From Arthrobacter_E sp044748305 (GTDB lineage Bacteria; Actinomycetota; Actinomycetes; Actinomycetales; Micrococcaceae), in NCBI RefSeq assembly GCF_044748305.1, contig NZ_JBIVFT010000001.1, positions 372,001 through 436,000 on the forward strand: a stretch of DNA of 64,000 nucleotides, given 5' to 3'. The notes under the pieces were generated by a model, which worked only from the letters and a program-made list of their open reading frames with translations, ran no database searches and was not told where the DNA came from. The first letter of the stretch is position 1. Every line of letters starts with the position of its first letter. Made by a program: the position numbers and the translations under genes. Below are positions 40,974-49,712 of this stretch, in pieces.

Positions 40974-41720
40974 TCAGTGCGCGGACCAGCCACCGTCCAT
41001 CGCGTAGCTCGCCCCGGTGACCATCGCGGCGTCGTCGGAGGCGAGCCAGCAGGCGAGTGAGGCGACCTCCTCGGGTTCCACCAGCCGTTTGACCGGCATT
41101 TCCGTGAGCATCACCCTCTCCAGCACCTCGGAGGGGGTGATGCCATGTGTGGCCGCCTGGTCCGCGAGCTGCTGCTCCACGAGTGCGGTGCGCACATAGC
41201 CGGGGTTGATGCAGTTCGAGGTCACGCCGTGCCCGGCGCCTTCCAGAGCCGTGGCCTTCGACAGACCCTCCAATGCGTGCTTGGCGGTGACGTAGGCGCT
41301 CTTGAAGGGCGATGCCCGTAGGCCGTGCACCGAGCTGAGGTTGATGACCCGGCCCCAGCCTTTCCGGTACATCCCGGGGAGCGCTGCCCGGATCAGGAGG
41401 AACGGTGCTTCCACCATGAGCCTCTGGATCCTGCGGAAGGTGTCGGGATCGAAATCCTGGATGGGAGAGACCTTCTGGAAACCTGCGTTGTTGACCAGGA
41501 TGTCGCAATCCAGGCTGAGGGTTTCGAGCGCGGTCGTGTCCAGCAGATCGACCGCCCACGCTTCGCCGCCGATCTCCGCAGCGAGTGTTTCTGCGGCCGT
41601 TCCGTCGAGATCTGCGATCACCACCTGAGCCCCTCCGTGCGCCAGGCCCCGGGCGACCGCCGCTCCGATGCCTGCCGCTCCACCTGTCACGAGGGCCTTC
41701 CGGCCGTGCAGCGTGGTCAT
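40974..41720 (-). CDS. 3-hydroxybutyrate dehydrogenase (SDR family)
   Basis: 248 residues. ALVTGGAAGIGAAVARGLA (NAD site), ILVNNAGFQKVSPI, FLLIRAALPGMYRKGWGRVI, NLSSVHGLRASPFKSAYVTA with Ser and Tyr-x-x-x-Lys (YVTAKHALEG), and SNCINPGYVRTALVEQQ match D-beta-hydroxybutyrate dehydrogenases (BdhA). It interconverts 3-hydroxybutyrate and acetoacetate. The gene overlaps the MFS gene upstream by four bases, so uptake and oxidation are co-expressed. Exact chain-length preference is inferred. Confidence 0.88.
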   Translation of the reverse strand: MTTLHGRKALVTGGAAGIGAAVARGLAHGGAQVVIADLDGTAAETLAAEIGGEAWAVDLLDTTALETLSLDCDILVNNAGFQKVSPIQDFDPDTFRRIQRLMVEAPFLLIRAALPGMYRKGWGRVINLSSVHGLRASPFKSAYVTAKHALEGLSKATALEGAGHGVTSNCINPGYVRTALVEQQLADQAATHGITPSEVLERVMLTEMPVKRLVEPEEVASLACWLASDDAAMVTGASYAMDGGWSAH

Positions 41721-43111
41721 CGCCTGGCCTCCTTACGGGTCTGAGGAACGACGACGGCGGCCGGCTGCCCGCCGTCGGATGCTGTGGCGTCGAGCGCTCG
41801 CAGCGAGATCCCGCGGGTTTCGCGCAAAGCCACTGCGGCGACGAAAGTGACGGCTCCGGCGAAGGCGAGGTACACGGCGGTCGGCCACCAGGAGCCGGTG
41901 GATTTGAGCCATTCGGTGGCCAGGACCGGTGCAAGCGAGCCCGCGACGATCGATGTCACCTGGTAGGCGATGGAGACCCCCGAATACCGCATGCGGGTGG
42001 GGAACATCTCCGCCATGATGGCCGGCTGGCCGGAGTACATCAGGGCGTGGAACAGCAGGCCGATGATGATCGTGAGCAGGATGACCCAGGTGTTGCGTGT
42101 GCCGAAGGCGGGGAAGGCCCAGAATCCCCAGGTGCCGCCCAGAACGGCGCCCGCAAGGTAGACGGGTCTGCGGCCCACGCGATCGGCCAACCGTCCGATC
42201 AGCGGGATCACCACGAAGTGGCACAGATGCGCTATGGCGATCACTCCGAGGATCTCGGCCGTGTTCACCTTGAGCGCGGTGCCGAGATAGACGATGGAAA
42301 AGGTCACCACGAGGTAGTACAGGATGTTCTCCGCGAAGCGCAGGCCCATGCCCACCAGCACGCCGCGCGGATACCTCTTCAGGACCTCCAGGACTCCGTA
42401 GCCGTTGCTCTTCTCCTGATCCATCTCCGCCTTGGCCTCCTGGAAGACCGGGGCGTCGGTGATCTTGGTGCGGATGTAGTATCCGACCAGGACCACGACG
42501 GCGGAGAGCCAGAACGCCACACGCCAGCCCCAGGAGAGGAATTCGGAGGGAGCGAGCACCGAGGTCATGATCCAGAGGACCAAGGTCGCCAGGACGTTGC
42601 CGAGCGGGACCGCCGCCTGAGGCCACGACGCCCAGAAGGCCCGTTGCCCGTCTGGAGCGTGTTCGGCCACGAGGAGGACGGCGCCGCCCCACTCGCCGCC
42701 CAGTGCCAGACCCTGGATGAAGCGGAGGGTGACCAGCAGAACCGGTGCCCAGACACCGATCTGCTGGTAGCTCGGGAGACATCCCATGAGGACTGTGGCT
42801 GCGCCGATGAGCATGATCGTGACCTGCAGCGTCTGCTTGCGGCCGAAGCGGTCACCGATGTGCCCGAAGATCACGCCGCCCAGTGGCCGGGCGATGAAGC
42901 CGACGGCGTAGGTGACGAAGGCGGCGATGATCGCGTCGTACTCATTGCCCATCTTGGGCAGCAGGATCTTGTTGAAGACGATGGTCGACGCCGTCGCGTA
43001 CAGGAAGAAGTCGTACCACTCCACGACCGTGCCGGCCATGGAGGCCGAGACGATCCTGGTCAGAAGCGGACGGTCGGCGGCCGCTTCCTGGGTTGGGGGG
43101 ACAGAGTTCAT
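41717..43111 (-). CDS. MFS metabolite:H+ symporter (MHS family)
   Basis: 464 residues, 12 membrane segments. MAGTVVEWYDFFLYATASTIVFN is the MHS-family N-terminal signature, with GGVIFGHIGDRFGRKQTL (motif A) and FIQGLALGGEWGGAVLL. Relatives (ShiA, KgtP, ProP) import carboxylates such as shikimate or 2-oxoglutarate; paired with a 3-hydroxybutyrate dehydrogenase, it probably imports 3-hydroxybutyrate or a similar acid. Divergent from the LysR gene, with an operator-like palindrome between. Confidence 0.9.
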   Translation of the reverse strand: MNSVPPTQEAAADRPLLTRIVSASMAGTVVEWYDFFLYATASTIVFNKILLPKMGNEYDAIIAAFVTYAVGFIARPLGGVIFGHIGDRFGRKQTLQVTIMLIGAATVLMGCLPSYQQIGVWAPVLLVTLRFIQGLALGGEWGGAVLLVAEHAPDGQRAFWASWPQAAVPLGNVLATLVLWIMTSVLAPSEFLSWGWRVAFWLSAVVVLVGYYIRTKITDAPVFQEAKAEMDQEKSNGYGVLEVLKRYPRGVLVGMGLRFAENILYYLVVTFSIVYLGTALKVNTAEILGVIAIAHLCHFVVIPLIGRLADRVGRRPVYLAGAVLGGTWGFWAFPAFGTRNTWVILLTIIIGLLFHALMYSGQPAIMAEMFPTRMRYSGVSIAYQVTSIVAGSLAPVLATEWLKSTGSWWPTAVYLAFAGAVTFVAAVALRETRGISLRALDATASDGGQPAAVVVPQTRKEARR

Positions 43112-43226
43112 GGGTTCCTCCGGTGGTTGCTGTGGATCGCCTCATTGCGGCCGTGTGACACCGGTCACTGGATCCCTGCCAGTATCCATGCGCGAATTTG
43201 CCATATCAATGACCAGAAGCGCACCA

Positions 43227-43250
43227 GCCATGTGCATTCATGCACATGGC
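43227..43250. promoter_or_regulatory. 24-bp inverted repeat, likely LysR operator
   Basis: GCCATGTGCA-TTCA-TGCACATGGC, perfect 10-bp arms, ending 15 bases before the lysR start, in the divergent region shared with the MFS/dehydrogenase operon. It contains a T-N11-A core as LysR-type sites do. Confidence 0.75.
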
Positions 43251-43265
43251 CAGTAGGGTGGCCCC

Positions 43266-44219
43266 ATGATGACGCAACCGGCCCCCGACCAGCTCCTGGT
43301 GCTCCTGGAAGTCTCACGTTCCGGGCGCTTCACCGTCGCGGCGGAGACTCTGGGGGTCAACCACACGACGGTGGCGCGCAAGATCGCCGCTTTGGAAAAG
43401 GCGCTGGGCGGCCGTGTTCTCGTGCGGGCGGCCGGCGGATGGGAACTCACGCCCCTGGGGGAGCGCGCGGCAGGAGTCGCCGCCCAGGTGGCCGACGCCG
43501 TCGGCCGTCTGGCTCCCGGCGCTGATGACCCGGTCACCGGCGTGGTCAGAATGACCGCCACCGACGGCTTCAGCGCCTACATCGCGTCCCCGGCCGTGGC
43601 GGAACTGCGGCGGGATCATCCCGGTCTCGCCGTGGAGCTCGTGACCGTGACCCGCCGCGCGCAGCAGCAGCGGTCAGGGGTCGACATCGAGGTGGTGGTG
43701 GGTGAGCCGCAGGTGCACCGTGCCGAAGCCATCCAACTGGGCGCCTACACGCTCGGCATGTATGCCTCACGCGACTACCTGGACCTGCACGGCACGCCGG
43801 AGAACGAGGAGGATCTCGCCCGGCACGGCCTGGTCTACTTCGTCGATTCGATGCTTCAGGTGGATGACCTGGACGCGCCGCGCAGGCTCGCTCCTCAGAT
43901 GAAGGACGCCCTGACCTCGACCAATGTCTTCGTCCACGTCGAAGCCACGAGGGCCGGCGCGGGAATCGGCTTCCTGCCCTGTTTCATGGCCGACCGTCAT
44001 CCCGACCTGCTCAGGATTCTCCCGGACCGGTTCAGTGAACAACTCCCGTACTGGATGGTGGTGCGGGCGGACGCCTTGCGGCAACCCGCCGTCGCAGCGG
44101 TCATCGACGCGCTCCGCGCCCGGATGGTCCAGGAACGCGCGACGCTGCTGGGACGGTCGTCACAGGGCATGTCCTGGGCGAACGATCCGGCCGCCCGGAG
44201 TGGGAGAATGGAGTCATGA
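43266..44219 (+). CDS. LysR-family transcriptional regulator
   Basis: 317 residues. N-terminal winged helix: LLVLLEVSRSGRFTVAAETL, GVNHTTVARKIAALEKALGG, RVLVRAAGGWELTPLGERA; the remainder is a periplasmic-binding-like effector domain (GVVRMTATDGF... GIGFLPCFMADRHPDLLRIL). Divergent from the MFS/3-hydroxybutyrate dehydrogenase pair, which it probably activates in response to the substrate. Its stop overlaps the hemL start (ATGA). Confidence 0.92.
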   Translation: MMTQPAPDQLLVLLEVSRSGRFTVAAETLGVNHTTVARKIAALEKALGGRVLVRAAGGWELTPLGERAAGVAAQVADAVGRLAPGADDPVTGVVRMTATDGFSAYIASPAVAELRRDHPGLAVELVTVTRRAQQQRSGVDIEVVVGEPQVHRAEAIQLGAYTLGMYASRDYLDLHGTPENEEDLARHGLVYFVDSMLQVDDLDAPRRLAPQMKDALTSTNVFVHVEATRAGAGIGFLPCFMADRHPDLLRILPDRFSEQLPYWMVVRADALRQPAVAAVIDALRARMVQERATLLGRSSQGMSWANDPAARSGRMES

Positions 44220-45517
44220 CCCACTCCGAAGAGCTTTTCGCCCGTGCCCAGCAACTCATGCCCGGCGGGGTGAACTCGCCCGTGCGGGCCTTCGGTTCCG
44301 TGGGAGGCACGCCGCGCTTCATGGCCGGGGCCAAGGGCGCTCACCTCTACGACGCCGACGGCGCGGAGTACGTCGACCTGGTCTGCTCCTGGGGCCCTGC
44401 ACTCCTGGGACACGCACACCCGGCCGTGCTGGACGCCGTGCATGCCGCCGTCGACCGCGGCCTCTCCTTCGGCGCCTCCACCGAGGATGAGGGCCGTCTG
44501 GCTGAGCTGGTCATGCAGCGCGTACCCGCCGTCGAACGCATCCGCATGGTGTCCACGGGCACCGAGGCGACCATGACGGCCATCCGTCTGGCCCGCGGCT
44601 TCACCGGCCGTGAGCTGGTCATCAAATTCGCCGGTTGCTATCACGGCCACGTCGACTCGCTTCTTGCCGCAGCGGGCTCCGGCCTGGCGACTCTCGCGAT
44701 GCCCGGCAGCGCCGGTGTCACCGAGGCCACGGCCTCGCAGACGCTGGTTCTGCCCTACAACGATCTGGCAGCCGTCGAGGCCGCCTTCGCCGCCCACCCG
44801 GGCCGTATCGCCGCCGTCATCACCGAAGCCGCACCCGCCAACATGGGCGTCGTCACCCCGGGCGAGGGCTTCAACGCCGGGCTGCGGCGCATCACCGAAA
44901 GCAATGGCGCCCTGCTCATCCTGGACGAGGTCCTCACCGGGTTCCGCACCGGATGGGCGGGCTATTGGGGCCTGACCGGAGCCACCGAGGGCTGGGCTCC
45001 GGATCTGTTCACCTTCGGCAAGGTCATCGGCGGCGGACTGCCCACCGCTGCGCTGGGCGGTCGCGCCGAAGTCATGGACTACCTGGCCCCGCTCGGCCCG
45101 GTGTACCAGGCGGGCACCCTGTCCGGTAATCCGGTGGCCATGGCTGCCGGCGTCGCAACCCTGACCCATGCCACCCCCGAGGTCTATGCCACGGTGGATG
45201 CGCGTTCCCTCGAGCTGTCCACGGCCCTGTCCGCCGCACTGGACGCTGAAGGGGTGGACCACTCCATTCAGCGTGCCGGAAACCTCTTCTCCGTCGCATT
45301 CGGAACCTCAGCGAGCGGCGTGCACAACTATGCCGAGGCTCAGGCACAGGAAGCCCATCGCTACGCGCCGTTCTTCCACTCCATGCTGGACTCCGGTGTC
45401 TACCTGCCGCCCAGTGTCTTCGAGGCCTGGTTCCTCTCCGCCGCGCACGACGACGCCGCCATGGAGCGGATCGTCTCAGCCCTTCCCGCCGCGGCGAAGG
45501 CTGCGGCATCCGTCTGA
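44216..45517 (+). CDS. hemL: Glutamate-1-semialdehyde 2,1-aminomutase
   Basis: 433 residues. MPGGVNSPVRAFGSVGGTPRFM at the N-terminus, VSTGTEATMTAIRLARG, CYHGHVDSLL, LLILDEVLTGFRTGWAGY (PLP Asp) and FTFGKVIGGGLP with the PLP lysine. It isomerises glutamate-1-semialdehyde to 5-aminolevulinate, the step after HemA. It overlaps the lysR gene, an odd partnership: the rest of the haem operon ends at 38.3 kb. Eleven bases after it starts a GH3 lipoprotein. Confidence 0.96.
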   Translation: MTHSEELFARAQQLMPGGVNSPVRAFGSVGGTPRFMAGAKGAHLYDADGAEYVDLVCSWGPALLGHAHPAVLDAVHAAVDRGLSFGASTEDEGRLAELVMQRVPAVERIRMVSTGTEATMTAIRLARGFTGRELVIKFAGCYHGHVDSLLAAAGSGLATLAMPGSAGVTEATASQTLVLPYNDLAAVEAAFAAHPGRIAAVITEAAPANMGVVTPGEGFNAGLRRITESNGALLILDEVLTGFRTGWAGYWGLTGATEGWAPDLFTFGKVIGGGLPTAALGGRAEVMDYLAPLGPVYQAGTLSGNPVAMAAGVATLTHATPEVYATVDARSLELSTALSAALDAEGVDHSIQRAGNLFSVAFGTSASGVHNYAEAQAQEAHRYAPFFHSMLDSGVYLPPSVFEAWFLSAAHDDAAMERIVSALPAAAKAAASV

Positions 45518-45528
45518 GCGGAGGAACG

Positions 45529-46788
45529 ATGACCAGGAACAGCCGGACGAGGATGCGGGGAGTCGCGCTGGCGGCGGCACTCCTGAGCTGCTTGGCCGGC
45601 TGTTCCTGTCAGGCACAGCCATCCGCATCCCCCACCTCGGCCGCACCGAGCCCTGGCGCGTCCACGCCGGTGACCTCCCCGACGTCGTCGTCCCCGATGA
45701 CGCCCAGTGCCAGCCCGACGCCGAGCAGCACCCCGAAACCCACTGCCGCCCCGACGCAGAAGCCGGCGCCGGCTGTGGACGGTCTGAGTCTGCGCCAGCG
45801 GGTGGGTCAGCTCTTCCTGGTCGGGGCGAAGGCCGACGGCAGTGATCTGGGGCGTGCCGTCGCCGCACTTCAGAGCGGTGTCGGGAACGTCTATCTGAGC
45901 GGACGGTCGACGACGGGTGTCCAGGCGACCGCGGGCGTGGTCGCTCAATTGCGGGATGGGGTGGCTTACGCCTCGCCGGTGCCGCCCCTCGTCGCCAGCG
46001 ACCAGGAAGGCGGGCAGGTCCAGGTGCTGCGAGGGCCTGGATTCAGTGCCATGCCGAGTGCGCTTGATCAGGGGCAGATGGGCCCGGCCGCGCTCCAGGC
46101 CGCCGCGCAGGGCTGGGGGAGCGAACTGCGTTCCGCAGGTCTCAACATGGATCTCGCCCCGGTGCTGGACGTGGTGCCGTCCGCTGCGTTCGCCCCGCAG
46201 AACATCCCGATCGGCTATTACCAGCGGAACTACGGATTCACGCCCGGGTCCGTCTCACAGTCGGGCAACGCCTTCGCCCAGGGGATGCGTGCGGCGGGCG
46301 TGCAGCCCGTGGTCAAGCACTTCCCGGGGCTTGGCAGGGTGACCGCCAACACGGACACCGCCACCGATGTCCATGACTCCGTGACGACGCGCCAGGATCC
46401 CTTCCTGCAGCCGTTCCGGGATGCGGTGAACTCCGGTGCCAGGTGGGTCATGCTCTCCAACGCCTACTACGATCGGATCGATCCGGCGCGGATGGCCCCG
46501 TTGTCCCCGGTGGTGATCGGCGGCATGCTCCGTCAGGATCTCGGTTTCCGCGGCGTCGTGATGTCGGATGACCTCTGCGATGCCAAACAGCTGTCCGTGC
46601 TCAGTCCGGCCGACCGCGCTGTGGGGTTCTTCGCCGCGGGCGGCACCATGCTCCTATGTGCCAACAGCGGGACCGTCGGACAGATGATGGATGCCGTGGT
46701 GGCCAAAGCGACAGCCGATCCGGCTTTCCGGGCGACCATCGATGCGGCCTACACGACGGTGAAACAGAACAAGCCGAAAGGCCCCTGA
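45529..46788 (+). CDS. Glycoside hydrolase family 3 lipoprotein (NagZ-like)
   Basis: 419 residues. A signal peptide with lipobox (LLSCLAGC, Cys about residue 22) is followed by a Ser/Thr/Pro-rich linker, so the enzyme is probably membrane-anchored outside the cell. The GH3 N-terminal barrel has VGQLFLVG, PPLVASDQEGGQVQVL, VVKHFPGLGRV and the nucleophile Asp in FRGVVMSDDLCDA. NagZ enzymes have a His in KHFPGHGD; here the loop reads KHFPGLGRVTANTDT, so the usual acid-base His/Asp pair is not conserved at that spot. Activity on cell-wall N-acetylglucosamine is likely but not certain. Confidence 0.85.
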   Translation: MTRNSRTRMRGVALAAALLSCLAGCSCQAQPSASPTSAAPSPGASTPVTSPTSSSPMTPSASPTPSSTPKPTAAPTQKPAPAVDGLSLRQRVGQLFLVGAKADGSDLGRAVAALQSGVGNVYLSGRSTTGVQATAGVVAQLRDGVAYASPVPPLVASDQEGGQVQVLRGPGFSAMPSALDQGQMGPAALQAAAQGWGSELRSAGLNMDLAPVLDVVPSAAFAPQNIPIGYYQRNYGFTPGSVSQSGNAFAQGMRAAGVQPVVKHFPGLGRVTANTDTATDVHDSVTTRQDPFLQPFRDAVNSGARWVMLSNAYYDRIDPARMAPLSPVVIGGMLRQDLGFRGVVMSDDLCDAKQLSVLSPADRAVGFFAAGGTMLLCANSGTVGQMMDAVVAKATADPAFRATIDAAYTTVKQNKPKGP

Positions 46789-46820
46789 GCGCTCGGTGGT
46801 TCCGTCGCCACGGCCCGGGC

Positions 46821-47489
46821 TCAGCCCAGCAGGCGTCCGGACTGCTCCACGAGCAGAAACGCGGAGATGACCAGCATGAGGATCCCGCTGCTCAGGGTGA
46901 CTCTCTGCGCGAGGTGCGGTCGACTGCCCAGGAGCCGCCGTGCCGTGAAGGCGACTGCCCCGTAGACGACGACACAGATCACGATGTGGGAGAAGCCCAT
47001 CACGGCGGTCTGAGCGGCGACGGGGAGCGGAGACGCGACGGTGATGAACTGGGGCATGATCGCGGCGAAGAGCAAGACGCCTTTCGGGTTGATCCCGCTG
47101 GTGCCCAGTCCCTGCCAGAAGGCTCTCCTCCCCGAGGCGGCGGCCGGCGCGGGGGCGACGGAACCCGGCTCAGCACCGGTGGCGTCACCGATGGCGTCCA
47201 GCCGGACGGAGCGCCACGCGCGGATGGTGCTCAGGCCCAGCCAGGCGAGATAGAACGCCCCGGCGACCGACAGCCAGGCGACAAGGCCCGGCTGGGCGGC
47301 CAGCAGGACACCGAACCCGGCCGCCACCAATACGGTGTGGAGCAGATACCCGGTGCACAGCCCGGCGATGGACGGGGCCGGAGAACCCGGGCGCAGTCCG
47401 GCGGCGATGCTGTAGGCCCAGTCGGCGCCCGGTGTCATCACGAGGGCCAGCGAGATCCCCGCGAAGCCGAGGAAGGGCGAGAAATCCAT
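46821..47489 (-). CDS. LysE/RhtB-family amino-acid exporter
   Basis: 222 residues, about six membrane segments. FAGISLALVMTPGADWAYSI (the conserved P-G-P/D-type region), GLCTGYLLHTVLVAAGFGVLL, AWLSVAGAFYLAWLGLSTI and FWQGLGTSGINPKGVLLFAA are RhtB/LysE features. It exports an amino acid such as a hydrophobic or basic one. Divergent from an Lrp/AsnC regulator with an imperfect palindrome between them, the standard LysE/LrpC pairing. Confidence 0.9.
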   Translation of the reverse strand: MDFSPFLGFAGISLALVMTPGADWAYSIAAGLRPGSPAPSIAGLCTGYLLHTVLVAAGFGVLLAAQPGLVAWLSVAGAFYLAWLGLSTIRAWRSVRLDAIGDATGAEPGSVAPAPAAASGRRAFWQGLGTSGINPKGVLLFAAIMPQFITVASPLPVAAQTAVMGFSHIVICVVVYGAVAFTARRLLGSRPHLAQRVTLSSGILMLVISAFLLVEQSGRLLG

Positions 47490-47522
47490 GCCGCAAGACT
47501 AGGAAAAGATCCTCGCGAAGTG

Positions 47523-47561
47523 CTTACCTTTTTCCCGAGGAACGCGGGAATATGGGGTAAG
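47523..47561. promoter_or_regulatory. Lrp-type binding region between lysE and lrp genes
   Basis: CTTACC (47523-47528) / GGTAAG (47556-47561) with inner TCCCG / CGGGA symmetry, 39 bases overall, in the 80-bp divergent gap and ending nine bases before the lrp ATG. Lrp/AsnC dimers bind such degenerate palindromes. Confidence 0.55.
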
Positions 47562-47569
47562 TTTTTTGC

Positions 47570-48025
47570 ATGATCGATGCCATCGACAGAAAGATTTTGC
47601 GCACGCTTCAGAAAGATGGTCGGATGACCGCGACGGCCCTGGCCGCGGAGGTCGGTCTGACCGTGGCCCCGTGCCATCGTCGCCTCAAGGACCTGGAGAG
47701 TGACGGAGTGATCCGTGGGTACCGGGCGGACGTGGACCTGGAACGGGTCGGGCTCGGTTTCGGTGCGCTCGTCTTCGTCACGCTGCGGGAGACGTCGCAG
47801 GGGACCATCCGGGACTTCGAGGACGCCGTGGTCGCAGAGACCCAGATCGTGGAGGCCTACAGGCTCTTCGGCGATCCCGACTACCTGCTCAAGTGCGTGG
47901 CGTCCGATCTGGCAGGCTTTCAGCGGCTCTACGACGCCCATCTCGCGGCGTTGCCAGGCGTCGCGAAGCTCAGTTCCACCATCGTGATGCGCGATCTGAA
48001 GGGTGCCGGCGTCCTGCCTCTTTGA
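47570..48025 (+). CDS. Lrp/AsnC-family regulator
   Basis: 151 residues. MIDAIDRKILRTLQKDGRMT, ALAAEVGLTVAPCHRRLKDL, ESDGVIRGYRADVDLERVGL make the AsnC helix-turn-helix; the rest is the RAM ligand-binding/dimerisation domain (EAYRLFGDPDYLLKCVASDL, GVAKLSSTIVMRDLK). It probably senses an amino acid and controls the divergent LysE exporter. Confidence 0.95.
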   Translation: MIDAIDRKILRTLQKDGRMTATALAAEVGLTVAPCHRRLKDLESDGVIRGYRADVDLERVGLGFGALVFVTLRETSQGTIRDFEDAVVAETQIVEAYRLFGDPDYLLKCVASDLAGFQRLYDAHLAALPGVAKLSSTIVMRDLKGAGVLPL

Positions 48026-48052
48026 CGCTCGGCGCGTGAGGACGCCGCACAT

Positions 48053-48121
48053 CCCCCGCGAAGTAACAGTTGACGCCCCTAAAACTCAGTTTTAGGGGCG
48101 TCAACTGTTACTTCGCGGGGG
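48053..48121. terminator. Very long perfect hairpin between convergent lrp and ABC-ATPase genes
   Basis: 34-nt arms, CCCCCGCGAAGTAACAGTTG... (48053-48086) and its exact complement (48088-48121), around the single base C at 48087. No mismatch in 34 pairs. It lies in the gap between two convergent stop codons and ends one base before the ATPase stop. The centre AAAACT-C-AGTTTT gives a U-rich stretch on both strands. Confidence 0.85.
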
Positions 48122-48122
48122 C

Positions 48123-48860
48123 TCAGAGGACGTCGGAGAGGAACTTCTTCAGACGATCGGTCTGCGGATCGGAGAAGAGCTTCTCCGGATCGCCGTTCTC
48201 GACGACGACTCCGCCGTCCATGAAGACCACCTGGTTCGAGACATTGCGGGAGAAGCCCATCTCATGGGTGACAACGACCATCGTCATGCCGTCCTTGGAC
48301 AGGTCCGACATGAGGGCGAGCACGCCCTTGACCAGCTCCGGGTCCAGGGCCGAGGTCGCCTCATCGAAGAACATGACCTCGGGCTTCATGGCCAGAGCGC
48401 GGGCGATGGCGACGCGCTGCTGCTGACCTCCCGAGAGGGTCCCGGGGCGGACCTCCGCCTTGTGCTTCAGACCCACCTTGTCCAGCTGTTCCAGCGCCTC
48501 GGTCCACGCCTGGTCCTTGGGCAGCCTGCGCAGTTTCCGCAGGGCGAAGGCCACGTTCTCTCCCACGGACTTGTGGGGGAACAGGTTGAACTGCTGAAAG
48601 ACCATGCCGATCCGGCGGCGGAGTTCGTCCGGATTGTCTTTGAGCACCGAACGTCCATCGAGCAGGATGTCGCCCTGATCAGGTTCGATCAGGCGGTTCA
48701 TGACGCGCAGCAGGGTCGATTTGCCGGAGCCGGAAGGGCCGATCACCGACGTGGCGGTGCCCTTTTCGACGTGCAGGTTGATCCCTCGCAGGACCTTGTT
48801 GGCGCCGAAGGCGAGGTGCAGGTCTTTGCCGGTCAGCGAACCGGATTCGAATGTGCTCAC
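48123..48860 (-). CDS. Amino-acid ABC transporter ATP-binding protein
   Basis: 245 residues. Walker A VIGPSGSGKSTLLRVMNRL, Q-loop FQQFNLFPHKSV, signature LSGGQQQRVAIARAL, Walker B VMFFDEATSALDPELV and the switch His in VVVTHEMGF. It belongs to the polar amino-acid transporter (PAAT/GlnQ) group and energises import with the adjacent permease and binding protein. It overlaps the permease stop by four bases. Confidence 0.96.
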   Translation of the reverse strand: MSTFESGSLTGKDLHLAFGANKVLRGINLHVEKGTATSVIGPSGSGKSTLLRVMNRLIEPDQGDILLDGRSVLKDNPDELRRRIGMVFQQFNLFPHKSVGENVAFALRKLRRLPKDQAWTEALEQLDKVGLKHKAEVRPGTLSGGQQQRVAIARALAMKPEVMFFDEATSALDPELVKGVLALMSDLSKDGMTMVVVTHEMGFSRNVSNQVVFMDGGVVVENGDPEKLFSDPQTDRLKKFLSDVL

Positions 48861-49621
48861 GAGTGGGCTCCCTTCCCGATGACGGCGGCGGCCTCGTCCG
48901 GCTCGGCCTTCTGGGCCTTGCCGGTGCTGAGGCGCTTGTCGATGTAGTTGACCAGGTGGGTCAGGGGGATGGTCATGGCGAGGTAGAAGATCGCGGCGGC
49001 GACCAGAGGGGACTGGTTGCCGTTGTTGGCTGCGAAGTCCTGGCCGATCTGGAACAGCTCGCGTTCGTGGCTCATGAGGCCGAGGGTGAACACCAGGGAG
49101 GAGTCCTTGATGAGGGCGATGAACTGGTTCATCAGTGCCGGGAGCACGCGACGGATGCCCTGTGGCACCACGATCATGCGCATCGAAGGGCCGTAGCCGA
49201 AGCCCAGGGCCCGGGAGGCCTCGAGCTGCCCCTTGTCCACGCTCTGGATGCCAGAGCGGAAGATCTCACCGATGTACGCGGCCGCCATCAGGCCGAGGGC
49301 GACGATGCCCAAGGGGTACGGGCTCCGGGTGCCGGTGAGCTCCTTGACGAGCGGACCGAAGCCGAGACCGATGACCAGAATCAGCAGCACAGCGGGAAGC
49401 CCACGGAACACGTCCGTGTAGATCCGTGCGATCCAGCGGGCCACCGGGTTCCGGGAGATGCCCATCATGGCCAGCAGAATGCCGAGAACGGTGCCGATCA
49501 CACCGGAGGCGAGGGCCAGCACAATGGTGTTCAGCAGGCCGTAAGAGAACATGGTCGGCAGGACTTCGCCGATGTATCCCCAGTTCAGGAAGGTGTCCGC
49601 AAGGCGGCTCCAGGCGTCCAT
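48857..49621 (-). CDS. Amino-acid ABC transporter permease (His/Glu/Gln/Arg/opine type)
   Basis: 254 residues, five to six membrane segments. The N-terminal YGLLNTIVLALASGVIGTVLG and the EAA loop EASRALGFGYGPSMRMIVVPQGIRRVLPAL are hallmarks of the polar amino-acid permease (HisM/GlnP) family. A single permease gene implies a homodimer. Positioned between the binding-protein and ATPase genes. Confidence 0.95.
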   Translation of the reverse strand: MDAWSRLADTFLNWGYIGEVLPTMFSYGLLNTIVLALASGVIGTVLGILLAMMGISRNPVARWIARIYTDVFRGLPAVLLILVIGLGFGPLVKELTGTRSPYPLGIVALGLMAAAYIGEIFRSGIQSVDKGQLEASRALGFGYGPSMRMIVVPQGIRRVLPALMNQFIALIKDSSLVFTLGLMSHERELFQIGQDFAANNGNQSPLVAAAIFYLAMTIPLTHLVNYIDKRLSTGKAQKAEPDEAAAVIGKGAHS

Positions 49622-49640
49622 ATGACTCCTCGCTTTCAGC

Positions 49641-49680
49641 CGCTCAAGCCTGGACCCACCACGGGGTCCAGGCTTGAGCG
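49641..49680 (-). terminator. 17-bp hairpin between binding-protein and permease genes
   Basis: CGCTCAAGCCTGGACCC (49641-49657) / GGGTCCAGGCTTGAGCG (49664-49680) with a 6-nt loop. In this position it would cut read-through or protect the upstream mRNA, so that the binding protein is made in excess over the membrane parts. Confidence 0.8.
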
Positions 49681-49712
49681 AAGGTTTTCGTCAGATCAGG
49701 CGTCTTCGGTTC

